A DNA stretch of 5,487 bases from Gemmatimonadaceae bacterium (GTDB taxonomy: Bacteria > Gemmatimonadota > Gemmatimonadetes > Gemmatimonadales > Gemmatimonadaceae): assembly GCA_025357975.1 (NCBI GenBank), contig JANYKY010000331.1, positions 1 to 5,487 on the forward strand. The letters run 5' to 3'. The notes under the pieces were generated by a model. It was given only the letters and a program-made list of their open reading frames with translations, was not told the origin of the DNA and made no database searches. Positions 1-5,487 of this stretch are shown here, piece by piece (position 1 is the first letter of the stretch; every line of letters starts with the position of its first letter). The position numbers were made by a program, and so were the translations under genes.

Positions 1-1
1 C

Positions 2-670
2 GCGCTCGTCGCGATGGTTCAGCCCGACTTCAAGAAGCTCGTCGCTTACTCCTCGGTCAGTCACCTTGGTTTCGTCATGCTCGGTATTTTCGCGTTGAAC
101 CTGCAAAGCGTTCAGGGCGCGCTGATGATCATGATCAACCATGGAATTTCGACAGGGGCGCTTTTCCTGCTCATCGGAATGATTTACGAGCGAAAGCATT
201 CACGGTTGATCGAGTCGTATGGAGGAATTGCGAGGGTGGTGCCGATGTTCGCCGCACTGCTCACTCTGGTTTCCCTCAGCAGCATAGGATTGCCCGGAAC
301 AAACGGGTTTGTCGGCGAATTCCTTGTGCTCCTCGGCGCGTTCAAGCCATATCCGGTTTTTGCAACGGTTGCTGCAACGGGCGTTATCTTCGCCGCCGCA
401 TACCTGCTCTGGGCTATTCAGAGGGTGCTGTTCAACAGCCTGGACAAGAAAGAGAATGAACACATTCCAGACTTGAACTGGAGAGAGATTGGCCTGATGG
501 TGCCGCTCGTTGTCGTCATCATCTGGCTCGGCATTTATCCCGCTCCGGTGCTCCGCAGGATGGAGCCTTCTGCGCAAAGGCTGGTCACCATGGTCGAACA
601 AGGCGCCCAGCAGGCGAGAGCGGGAGTTCCACCGGTTGTTGCTGCGTCTGAGCCGAGGGTCGCAAGATGA
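2..670 (+). CDS. nuoM: NADH-quinone oxidoreductase subunit M (NuoM), C-terminal part, 5' end outside window
   Basis: NuoM is one of three Mrp-antiporter-like membrane subunits of respiratory complex I; it forms a proton channel in the membrane arm. The frame is open from base 2, with 222 codons visible, roughly the last 40% of a protein usually near 500 residues. The ATG at base 14 is internal: it lies in the conserved motif AMVQPDFKKLVAYSSVSHLG, which matches the E. coli motif around QTDIKRLIAYTSVSHMG. Conserved residues, numbered from memory of E. coli NuoM, are His322 (codon 62-64), His348 (codon 140-142, in MINHG) and Glu407 (codon 317-319, in NGFVGEF). Hydrophobic helices follow at about bases 71-190, 240-290, 350-425 and 490-550. 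The protein ends in a hydrophilic Ala/Pro/Val-rich tail (about 560-667). It overlaps nuoN by four bases. The identification is secure; only the N-terminal half is unseen. Confidence 0.96.
   Translation, partial: ALVAMVQPDFKKLVAYSSVSHLGFVMLGIFALNLQSVQGALMIMINHGISTGALFLLIGMIYERKHSRLIESYGGIARVVPMFAALLTLVSLSSIGLPGTNGFVGEFLVLLGAFKPYPVFATVAATGVIFAAAYLLWAIQRVLFNSLDKKENEHIPDLNWREIGLMVPLVVVIIWLGIYPAPVLRRMEPSAQRLVTMVEQGAQQARAGVPPVVAASEPRVAR
655..659 (+). promoter_or_regulatory. Ribosome binding site of nuoN
   Basis: GAGGG lies inside the last nuoM codons, seven bases before the nuoN ATG at 667. This is a good Shine-Dalgarno match at near-ideal spacing. With the ATGA overlap it supports ATG 667 as the true nuoN start. 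Confidence 0.7.
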
Positions 671-2193
671 TCTATGACCTGTCGGTTCCGGGCCAGCTGA
701 TGGGAGCATTTGCTCCGGATATGCTGCTGATGGCCGGCGCGATGGCGCTGCTGTTGTGGGCCGCATGGCGTCCAGAGAGCGAAGCGCACCAGCGAAGTGT
801 TGGAGTGGCAAGCATCATTCTCTGCGTCACTGTAATCATTGCGATCGCATTCTACATTGCGCGCGGCGCATCGAGTCTGCCAGGAATTATCGCGGTCGAC
901 AACTTCCGCTGGACGGCCGATATAGTCTTTCTCGTTGCCACGATTGGAACGATCGCGCTGTCGATGGATTACAACGCGAAGGAAGGAATTACCGCGGCGG
1001 AGTCGCACGTGCTTTTGCTTCTGGCGACGTCCGGGATGATGACTCTTGCAGCCGCTCGCGATCTCATGATCGTTTTCCTCGGCGTCGAGATCATGTCTGT
1101 GGCTGTGTACGTGCTTGCTGGTCTCAATCGGAGAAGCGAGAAGTCGGCTGAAGGAGCGCTAAAGTATTTTCTCCTTGGAGCGTTCTCGACTGCTTTTCTA
1201 CTATATGGCATAGCGCTGATTTACGGAGCGACAGGAACGACCAACCTGACTCTTATTGGCGAGCGTGTGGCACAGGTGGGCCTGAGCTCTAACTCGATGC
1301 TTGTAGTTGGCATCGCCCTGCTGACTATCGGTTTCGGATTCAAGGTAGCGCTGGCCCCGTTTCACATGTGGGCGCCGGACGTATACGAAGGTGCGCCGAC
1401 ACCGATTACGGCGTACATGGCTGCGGCAGTAAAGGCGGCTGCGTTTGCTGCTTTCCTTCGAGTATGGCTCGAAGCCTTCTCGGGCGTCACATCGAGCTGG
1501 CACGGACCAATCTGGTGGCTGGCTGTCGTCACGATGATCGCCGGAAATCTCGTAGCGCTAACGCAGAAGAACATCAAGCGAATGCTCGCGTATTCGAGCA
1601 TCGCTCATGCCGGATATATCCTGGTTACGATCGCGACGTCGACGCAGGCATCGACTGCCGCGTTCATGTTCTACCTGGTCGCATACACACTTGCCACATT
1701 CGGCGCGTTTGGCGTCATCGCGGCGCTCGAGCGCGACGGTGCGTCTCAACTCAATATCGAAGACTATGCGGGTCTCTGGACCGTCAGGCCATGGCTTGCG
1801 TCCGCGATGGCGGTGTTCATGCTCGCGCTGCTTGGGTTCCCGATTTTTGGCGGAATCGGTTTCTTCGCCAAGTACTGGATCATTCAGTCGGCTCTGCAGG
1901 CGCCTGTGCCGCAAACCAAGCTCGCCATCATTCTCGTACTGACGAGCCTCGTCTCAGCAGGCTACTACATGTACGTCGTGATGGTAATGTTCATGCGGCC
2001 TCGCAATGAAAATGCGCTGCCGTTCCAACGCACTGGCGGATGGACACGGTTCGTGATCGCCGCGGCGGCGATTCTTATTCTCATTCTCGGGGTCCTGCCG
2101 AACCCCGTTGTTCGATGGACCCAAAGAAGCGGTAATGTCGTCCCGGTTGCCGCCCACAACGCCCCGCCAGTCACTGCCGCCTCGAATCCCTGA
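667..2193 (+). CDS. nuoN: NADH-quinone oxidoreductase subunit N (NuoN)
   Basis: NuoN is an antiporter-like membrane subunit of complex I that takes part in proton translocation next to NuoM. It is complete at 508 residues, slightly longer than the 485 of E. coli NuoN, and strongly hydrophobic throughout, as expected for about 14 membrane helices. Residues known to matter in E. coli NuoN (Glu133 and Lys158, 217, 247, 295 and 395, from memory) have clear counterparts: Glu141 in FLGVEIMS, Lys166 in ALKYFLLGAF, Lys226 in GFGFKVALAPFHMWAPDVYE, Lys256 in AAAVKAAAF, Lys304 in QKNIKRMLAYSSIAHAGY and Lys402 in FFAKYWI. The set is therefore intact and the protein should be functional. The extra length is mostly a polar N-terminal stretch and a C-terminal tail rich in Pro, Ala and Val (residues 485-508). 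The start overlaps the nuoM stop (ATGA) and has a good ribosome binding site. It is usually the last gene of the nuo operon. Confidence 0.97.
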   Translation: MIYDLSVPGQLMGAFAPDMLLMAGAMALLLWAAWRPESEAHQRSVGVASIILCVTVIIAIAFYIARGASSLPGIIAVDNFRWTADIVFLVATIGTIALSMDYNAKEGITAAESHVLLLLATSGMMTLAAARDLMIVFLGVEIMSVAVYVLAGLNRRSEKSAEGALKYFLLGAFSTAFLLYGIALIYGATGTTNLTLIGERVAQVGLSSNSMLVVGIALLTIGFGFKVALAPFHMWAPDVYEGAPTPITAYMAAAVKAAAFAAFLRVWLEAFSGVTSSWHGPIWWLAVVTMIAGNLVALTQKNIKRMLAYSSIAHAGYILVTIATSTQASTAAFMFYLVAYTLATFGAFGVIAALERDGASQLNIEDYAGLWTVRPWLASAMAVFMLALLGFPIFGGIGFFAKYWIIQSALQAPVPQTKLAIILVLTSLVSAGYYMYVVMVMFMRPRNENALPFQRTGGWTRFVIAAAAILILILGVLPNPVVRWTQRSGNVVPVAAHNAPPVTAASNP

Positions 2194-2196
2194 AGG
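2192..2196 (+). promoter_or_regulatory. Probable ribosome binding site deciding the mutase start at GTG 2201
   Basis: GAAGG spans the nuoN stop codon and lies four bases before GTG 2201. The spacing is slightly short, but this is the clearest Shine-Dalgarno-like sequence near the start of the mutase. The competing in-frame starts (ATG 2135, TTG 2108) have only a weak purine run (AAAGAAG) or nothing obvious upstream. Confidence 0.45.
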
Positions 2197-2200
2197 CCGC

Positions 2201-3565
2201 GTGCTGTCGAGAAATATTTTTCGCGAGTATGACATCCGTGGTGTTACAGGTAAGGACTTAACACCTGCGGTCGCGCGTTCCGTGGGACGTGCATACGCCG
2301 CCTTTTTGAACGCGCGCAATACCAGCGGAGCCATTGCGGTCGGACGCGACAACCGGCCGAGCGGCGAGGAGCTCCAGCGAGAGCTTGTGGGTGGACTTCT
2401 TGAAAGCGGAATCGACGTCGTTGACATCGGTGTGGTTCCAACGCCCGTAGCGTACTGGGCCCAGCACAACCTCGACGTCGCCGGCGGAATACAGATAACT
2501 GGCTCGCATAATCCGCCCGAGTTCAACGGGTTCAAGCTCGGGGTCGCCAAGCGATCGATTTACGGTGACGACATTCAGCGCATCTACGACATCGCCGTTG
2601 CGGAATCTTTCTCCTCGGGGCAGGGGAAGCTCAGAAGCGAACACGTTATCGACCGTTACGTAGATGACGTCGCAGCGCGAATCGGGAAGATCTCACGACC
2701 AATTCGATGCGTCGCAGACTGTGGAAATGGAGCAGGAGCTCTCGTCGCGGATAAGCTCTTCGACAAGATCGGGCTGCCGTCGCGGATTCTGTTTGGCGAT
2801 AGCGACGGGACTTTCCCCAATCACCATCCCGATCCGACGGTTCCAGAAAATCTGGTGGACCTGATTGCAGCAGTAGCTGCGGACAAGGCCGAGCTTGGAA
2901 TCGCGTTCGATGGCGATGCCGACCGAATCGGCGTCGTTGACGAAGACGGAAGAATTATCTGGGGCGACCACCTCCTTGTCATCTATGCACGTGACGTGCT
3001 GAGAAGAACCGGAAAAGGCCAGCCTATCATTTTCGACGTGAAGTGTTCGCAGGCATTGCCTGAAGAAGTGGAGAAGGCGGGAGGCGTGCCGCTCATGTGG
3101 AAGACGGGACACTCGCTGATTGAAGAAAAGATGCATGAGACGCATGCGCCAATCGCAGGTGAAATGTCGGGACACATGTTCTTCGCGGAAGGCTGGTATG
3201 GTTTCGATGACGCGCTCTACGGAGCGGCCCGCTTGCTTCGCATCATCGCAGATACGGGAAAGAGCGTGAAGGAGATGATGACGGACGTCCCGCATTTCGT
3301 TTCGACTCCCGAGATCAGGATCGACTGCCCGGACGAGAAAAAATTCGAGATCGTCGACGCTGCTCGAAAGCACTTTTCCACCAATCATGACGTGATCGAA
3401 GTCGATGGAGTCCGTGTCCTGTTTGGCGACGGCTGGGGATTGATACGCGCATCCAACACGCAGCCCGTGCTGGTGATGCGAGTCGAGGCGCGTAGCCAGG
3501 CTCAGGTCGTCGAGATTCGCGCCGAACTCGAAGGATGGCTGCGCCAGCAGGGCGTCGCCATTTGA
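2201..3565 (+). CDS. manB: Phosphomannomutase/phosphoglucomutase (AlgC/ManB type)
   Basis: This alpha-D-phosphohexomutase interconverts mannose-6-P/mannose-1-P and probably glucose-6-P/glucose-1-P in the cytoplasm, supplying GDP-mannose or UDP-glucose for envelope polysaccharide. Numbered from GTG 2201 it has 454 residues, normal for the family. All four active-site elements are present: the phosphoserine loop TGSHNPPEFNGFK with Ser102, the Mg-binding loop DGDADR (Asp237, Asp239, Asp241), the sugar-specificity loop GEMSGH (320-325) and the phosphate-binding loop RASNTQP (416-422). Spacing matches Pseudomonas AlgC to within a few residues. EMSGH and TGSHNP argue against phosphoglucosamine mutase GlmM, which has EQSGH and SASHNP. 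The N-terminal FREYDIRGV begins only a few residues after GTG 2201, as in homologues, so this start is preferred. ATG 2135 or TTG 2108 would add 22 or 31 residues of Pro/Arg-rich sequence within the nuoN overlap. Preference for Man over Glc cannot be read from the sequence. Confidence 0.93.
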   Translation: MLSRNIFREYDIRGVTGKDLTPAVARSVGRAYAAFLNARNTSGAIAVGRDNRPSGEELQRELVGGLLESGIDVVDIGVVPTPVAYWAQHNLDVAGGIQITGSHNPPEFNGFKLGVAKRSIYGDDIQRIYDIAVAESFSSGQGKLRSEHVIDRYVDDVAARIGKISRPIRCVADCGNGAGALVADKLFDKIGLPSRILFGDSDGTFPNHHPDPTVPENLVDLIAAVAADKAELGIAFDGDADRIGVVDEDGRIIWGDHLLVIYARDVLRRTGKGQPIIFDVKCSQALPEEVEKAGGVPLMWKTGHSLIEEKMHETHAPIAGEMSGHMFFAEGWYGFDDALYGAARLLRIIADTGKSVKEMMTDVPHFVSTPEIRIDCPDEKKFEIVDAARKHFSTNHDVIEVDGVRVLFGDGWGLIRASNTQPVLVMRVEARSQAQVVEIRAELEGWLRQQGVAI

Positions 3566-3569
3566 TGTG
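3563..3569 (+). promoter_or_regulatory. Stop-start junction TGATGTG, likely translational coupling
   Basis: The mutase TGA (3563-3565) is followed after one base by the GTG start (3567-3569) of the UPF0182 gene. No convincing Shine-Dalgarno sequence is seen at the right distance: the nearest purine run, AGGG at 3549-3552, is 14 bases away. Initiation probably depends on ribosomes finishing the mutase. The ATG formed at 3565-3567 is out of frame with the UPF0182 gene and meets TGA at once, so it is not a start. Confidence 0.5.
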
Positions 3570-5309
3570 AGCGCTCGGCGGCGGCTCGTTGTCGGGCTCG
3601 TCGCGGGCGCGGCTGTTCTCCTCGTCGGCCGGTTGGTCGCGGTCGTCTACGCCGAGTATTCGTGGTACGACACGCTCGGCGCGTCAGCACTCTGGCGCGA
3701 GCGGATGAATGACTCGTTCGTGATCCAGATCGCGTCCGCGACATTCGCCGCCCTCTTTGCGCTCGTGAATCTGTTCGCTATCAGGCGGAGCATCGTGTCA
3801 CTGGCTTTCCCAAGGCGACTGGGCAACGTCGAATTCGGTGAGGCCGTGCCGCAACGTCAACTCGACCGGCTCGCATTCTTTTTGTCGATCGGCGTTGCGA
3901 TCTTCATGACCCTCTCGCTACCACAGTGGGAGAGCCTTGCGATGCTGCGGGCTGGCGCCCGGTTCGGTGAAAGCGATCCGTTTTTTCAGGTGGACCTCAG
4001 TTTTTACACCAGTTGGCTGCCACTCGAAACCGAAGTGTACACGTGGTGCCTCATACTGCTTGTGGCAGTTGGCGGACTCGTAATAGCACTTTACGCTTTG
4101 ACTCCAAGCCTGCGTTGGCATCGAGGCTCGTTTCACGTTTCAGTGCGCGTGAGGCGGCATTTGTCGATCCTCTCATCGCTGTTCCTGCTGACGATGGCGT
4201 GGAGCTATCGTCTCGACGGATATCAGCTCCTGATTCACGGCAGCGGTGCGGACGGGATGTTCTCGTACGTCGATCATCAGTGGCTGGTTCCCGCGTATCT
4301 CTCGCTGTCAGTTGGCACTGTAGCCGCCGCGGCGCTAGTGCTCATCAGCGGCTGGACCGGCCAGGTGAGAGCTGGATTTTTTACGGTCAGCGCCGTCCTG
4401 ATTTTTTCCGTTTCACTCGATCTGATTCTTCCATCAGTTGTTCGGCAGATCGCCATGGCTACAGGGCAGACGTCGCGGGATGCTCCGTATACCGCTACGA
4501 GGGCCGCTTACACGGGGAGGGCATATGGTCTCGCGAGAACTGACCTGTCGGCGGTGCCAAAAGAGGTTGCACGCTTCGCATCATTCGTGGATTCGAGCCG
4601 TGTCGCACGGGTGATGTCAGTAGCCCGCGATAGCGCGGTTGTGTATCCTGGCGCCTCCGGCTCCGCAATAGTCAGGAGAGGTGCGTCCGTCGCTGCTCCG
4701 GCACTTGGGACAGGCATTCAGCGCCTTGCCAATGCGTGGGCGGAACAGCGGCTCGACTTGTTGTGGAGCTCACTTCCTGCCGACGCCAAGGTGGTAAGAA
4801 CGAGAGATGTGAGAAGCCGGGTCTACGCGCTGTTTCCGATTTACGCGCAGGGAAGCGATGTAGTTCCCGCGTATCTCGGAGATTCCCTCACGTGGGTGGT
4901 AGAGCTTTATTCGGCGTCGGACACGTACCCATTGAGCAAACATTACACGCTCGCGGGCGCGGACAGGAGTTACTTCAGGCATAGCGGGACAGCGCTGGTA
5001 AACGCGACCACCGGCCGAACAGTGATGGTCCCAACTCCAGGAGCCGACGCAATCGCGACGGCGTGGCGGGCGGCATTCCCGGAATTGATCAGGCCAGGTG
5101 CGCCGGATCTCCTCGACGAGTTGTCAGCGTCTCGCCGCTCCGCGCCGGCCGCTGTAACTCCGAGTAATTTCCCGCCGGGCAGCGAAGCTTCATTCCGTGC
5201 TGACGTGACCAGACTTTATGCCCGCATGAAAAGCGCGCTCGAGGCCGCTGACCTGAAAGCCTTTGGCGCTGCATTCGATTCGCTCGGCGCCGTGATCGAG
5301 AAGCGATGA
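3567..5309 (+). CDS. UPF0182 (COG1615) family integral membrane protein, compact form
   Basis: The function of this family is unknown. The protein has 580 residues, against roughly 850-1000 for most members. Seven hydrophobic segments are visible at about 7-29, 52-72, 103-119, 158-178, 198-214, 240-261 and 270-290. Arg-rich loops at 73-85 and 182-197 suit an N-in, C-out topology, placing everything after about residue 291 outside the cytoplasm. Family signatures recognised from memory are YSWYDTLG (31-38), DPFFQVDLSFYTSWLP (137-152), RRHLSILSS and YRLDGYQLL (196-222), APYTATRAAY (306-315), LANAWAEQRLDLLWSS (387-402), TRDVRSRVYALFP (412-424), WVVELYSASDTYPLS (443-457), YFRHSGTALVNATTG (469-483), AWRAAFPEL (499-507), and the terminal helix ALEAADLKAFGAAFDSLG (557-574). 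Only about 65 residues separate the APYTATRAAY and LANAW blocks, where full-length members have several hundred. The frame is clean, with no sign of a frameshift. GTG 3567 is chosen because the next ATG (residue 47) would delete the first membrane segment. Confidence 0.85.
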   Translation: MSARRRLVVGLVAGAAVLLVGRLVAVVYAEYSWYDTLGASALWRERMNDSFVIQIASATFAALFALVNLFAIRRSIVSLAFPRRLGNVEFGEAVPQRQLDRLAFFLSIGVAIFMTLSLPQWESLAMLRAGARFGESDPFFQVDLSFYTSWLPLETEVYTWCLILLVAVGGLVIALYALTPSLRWHRGSFHVSVRVRRHLSILSSLFLLTMAWSYRLDGYQLLIHGSGADGMFSYVDHQWLVPAYLSLSVGTVAAAALVLISGWTGQVRAGFFTVSAVLIFSVSLDLILPSVVRQIAMATGQTSRDAPYTATRAAYTGRAYGLARTDLSAVPKEVARFASFVDSSRVARVMSVARDSAVVYPGASGSAIVRRGASVAAPALGTGIQRLANAWAEQRLDLLWSSLPADAKVVRTRDVRSRVYALFPIYAQGSDVVPAYLGDSLTWVVELYSASDTYPLSKHYTLAGADRSYFRHSGTALVNATTGRTVMVPTPGADAIATAWRAAFPELIRPGAPDLLDELSASRRSAPAAVTPSNFPPGSEASFRADVTRLYARMKSALEAADLKAFGAAFDSLGAVIEKR

Positions 5310-5487
5310 GCGAGAGAGCGACGCGCACCGCTGTCGTCGCACTGGGTGGAAACGCGTTGTCTCCGCCTGGCGAGCGGTCGACGATTGCCGACCAGTTTCG
5401 ACATACTCGCGAGAGCCTTGGTCCGATTGTCGACCTGGCGCGCGAGGGCTGGAACCTTTGCATCGTTCACGGCAACGGCCCGCAGGT
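5306..5487 (+). CDS. arcC: Carbamate kinase, N-terminal part, 3' end outside window
   Basis: Carbamate kinase reversibly transfers phosphate between ATP/carbamate and ADP/carbamoyl phosphate in the cytoplasm. It serves ATP production in arginine deiminase or purine/allantoin breakdown, or carbamoyl phosphate supply. The first 60 codons are visible and carry the amino-acid-kinase nucleotide/phosphate motif VVALGGNAL (residues 10-18), the carbamate kinase block TIADQFRHTRESLGPIVDL (26-44) and the glycine loop IVHGNGPQV (53-61, the last codon cut by the window edge). This combination is specific enough to separate it from acetylglutamate or aspartate kinases. The ATG overlaps the UPF0182 stop by four bases (ATGA), so the two are probably translated in coupled fashion; the upstream purine run GAGAAG (5298-5303) is a weak ribosome binding site. 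No arginine deiminase or ornithine carbamoyltransferase gene is in view, so the pathway is undecided. Confidence 0.92.
   Translation, partial: MSERATRTAVVALGGNALSPPGERSTIADQFRHTRESLGPIVDLAREGWNLCIVHGNGPQ

Noticed and set aside
14..16. ATG at base 14 as the start of a short 218-residue NuoM-like gene.
   Set aside because: The frame is open to the window edge, and ALVA before this Met continues the conserved NuoM helix motif, so the gene simply enters from upstream.
200..811. Long open reading frame on the minus strand (203 codons), with others at 535-1008 and 2693-3388.
   Set aside because: They lie opposite nuoM, nuoN and the mutase gene, which have clear family motifs. Their translations are rich in Arg/His/Ser with no recognisable domain, typical of shadow frames in G+C-rich coding DNA.
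1368..2009. A 213-codon plus-strand reading frame inside nuoN.
   Set aside because: It is a frame-shifted reading of nuoN with Arg/Cys/His-rich content and no membrane pattern or known motif.
2088..2107. Perfect 6-bp inverted repeat CGGGGT / ACCCCG with an 8-base loop near the end of nuoN, a possible terminator or attenuator hairpin.
   Set aside because: It lies within codons for the conserved-looking LGVLPNPVV stretch of NuoN, has no T-run after it and is short. It is most likely a by-product of the coding sequence.
3565..3567. ATG overlapping the mutase stop as a start for the next gene.
   Set aside because: It is in a different frame from the UPF0182 gene and is followed immediately by TGA; GTG 3567 is the in-frame start.
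4013..4543. A 176-codon plus-strand frame inside the UPF0182 gene, considered as a sign of a frameshifted missing segment.
   Set aside because: The UPF0182 frame is intact throughout and carries the family membrane segments here. The alternative frame shows no UPF0182 motif, so it does not hold the missing core.

Overview
This is a densely packed bacterial chromosomal segment with five genes, all on the + strand, and essentially no intergenic DNA. It runs from the end of a complex I (NADH:quinone oxidoreductase) gene cluster into three genes that do not belong to complex I. G+C is in the upper fifties percent by rough hand count. Nothing seen points to a plasmid, phage, insertion sequence, CRISPR array or RNA gene.

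Layout: (1) bases 2-670, the C-terminal part of nuoM, which enters from outside the window; (2) 667-2193, complete nuoN, overlapping nuoM by ATGA; (3) 2201-3565, a complete phosphomannomutase/phosphoglucomutase of the AlgC/ManB type; (4) 3567-5309, an unusually short member of the UPF0182 (COG1615) membrane protein family, starting one base after the mutase stop; (5) 5306-5487, the first 60 codons of a carbamate kinase, overlapping the previous gene by ATGA and leaving the window. No gap is longer than 7 bases, so there is no room for a conventional promoter or terminator between genes. The set is probably co-transcribed and translationally coupled.

How the genes relate: NuoM and NuoN are the antiporter-like proton-pumping membrane subunits of complex I. 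The mutase makes mannose-1-P or glucose-1-P for nucleotide sugars and envelope polysaccharide. The UPF0182 protein is a seven-segment membrane protein with an exported C-terminal domain and no known function. Carbamate kinase interconverts carbamate/ATP and carbamoyl phosphate/ADP. Apart from nuoM-nuoN, the grouping looks like run-on housekeeping genes rather than one pathway.

The organism is a Gram-negative-type bacterium with a 14-subunit-style complex I. Gene order and protein style suggest a phylum such as Gemmatimonadota or a neighbour, but this is a low-confidence inference.

The point most worth a second look is the UPF0182 protein. It keeps the recognisable beginning and end of the family but appears to have lost a block of the middle, including the family's most conserved extracytoplasmic motif. 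A second curiosity is a near-identical nine-residue tail motif at the C-termini of both NuoM and NuoN, written with different codons.
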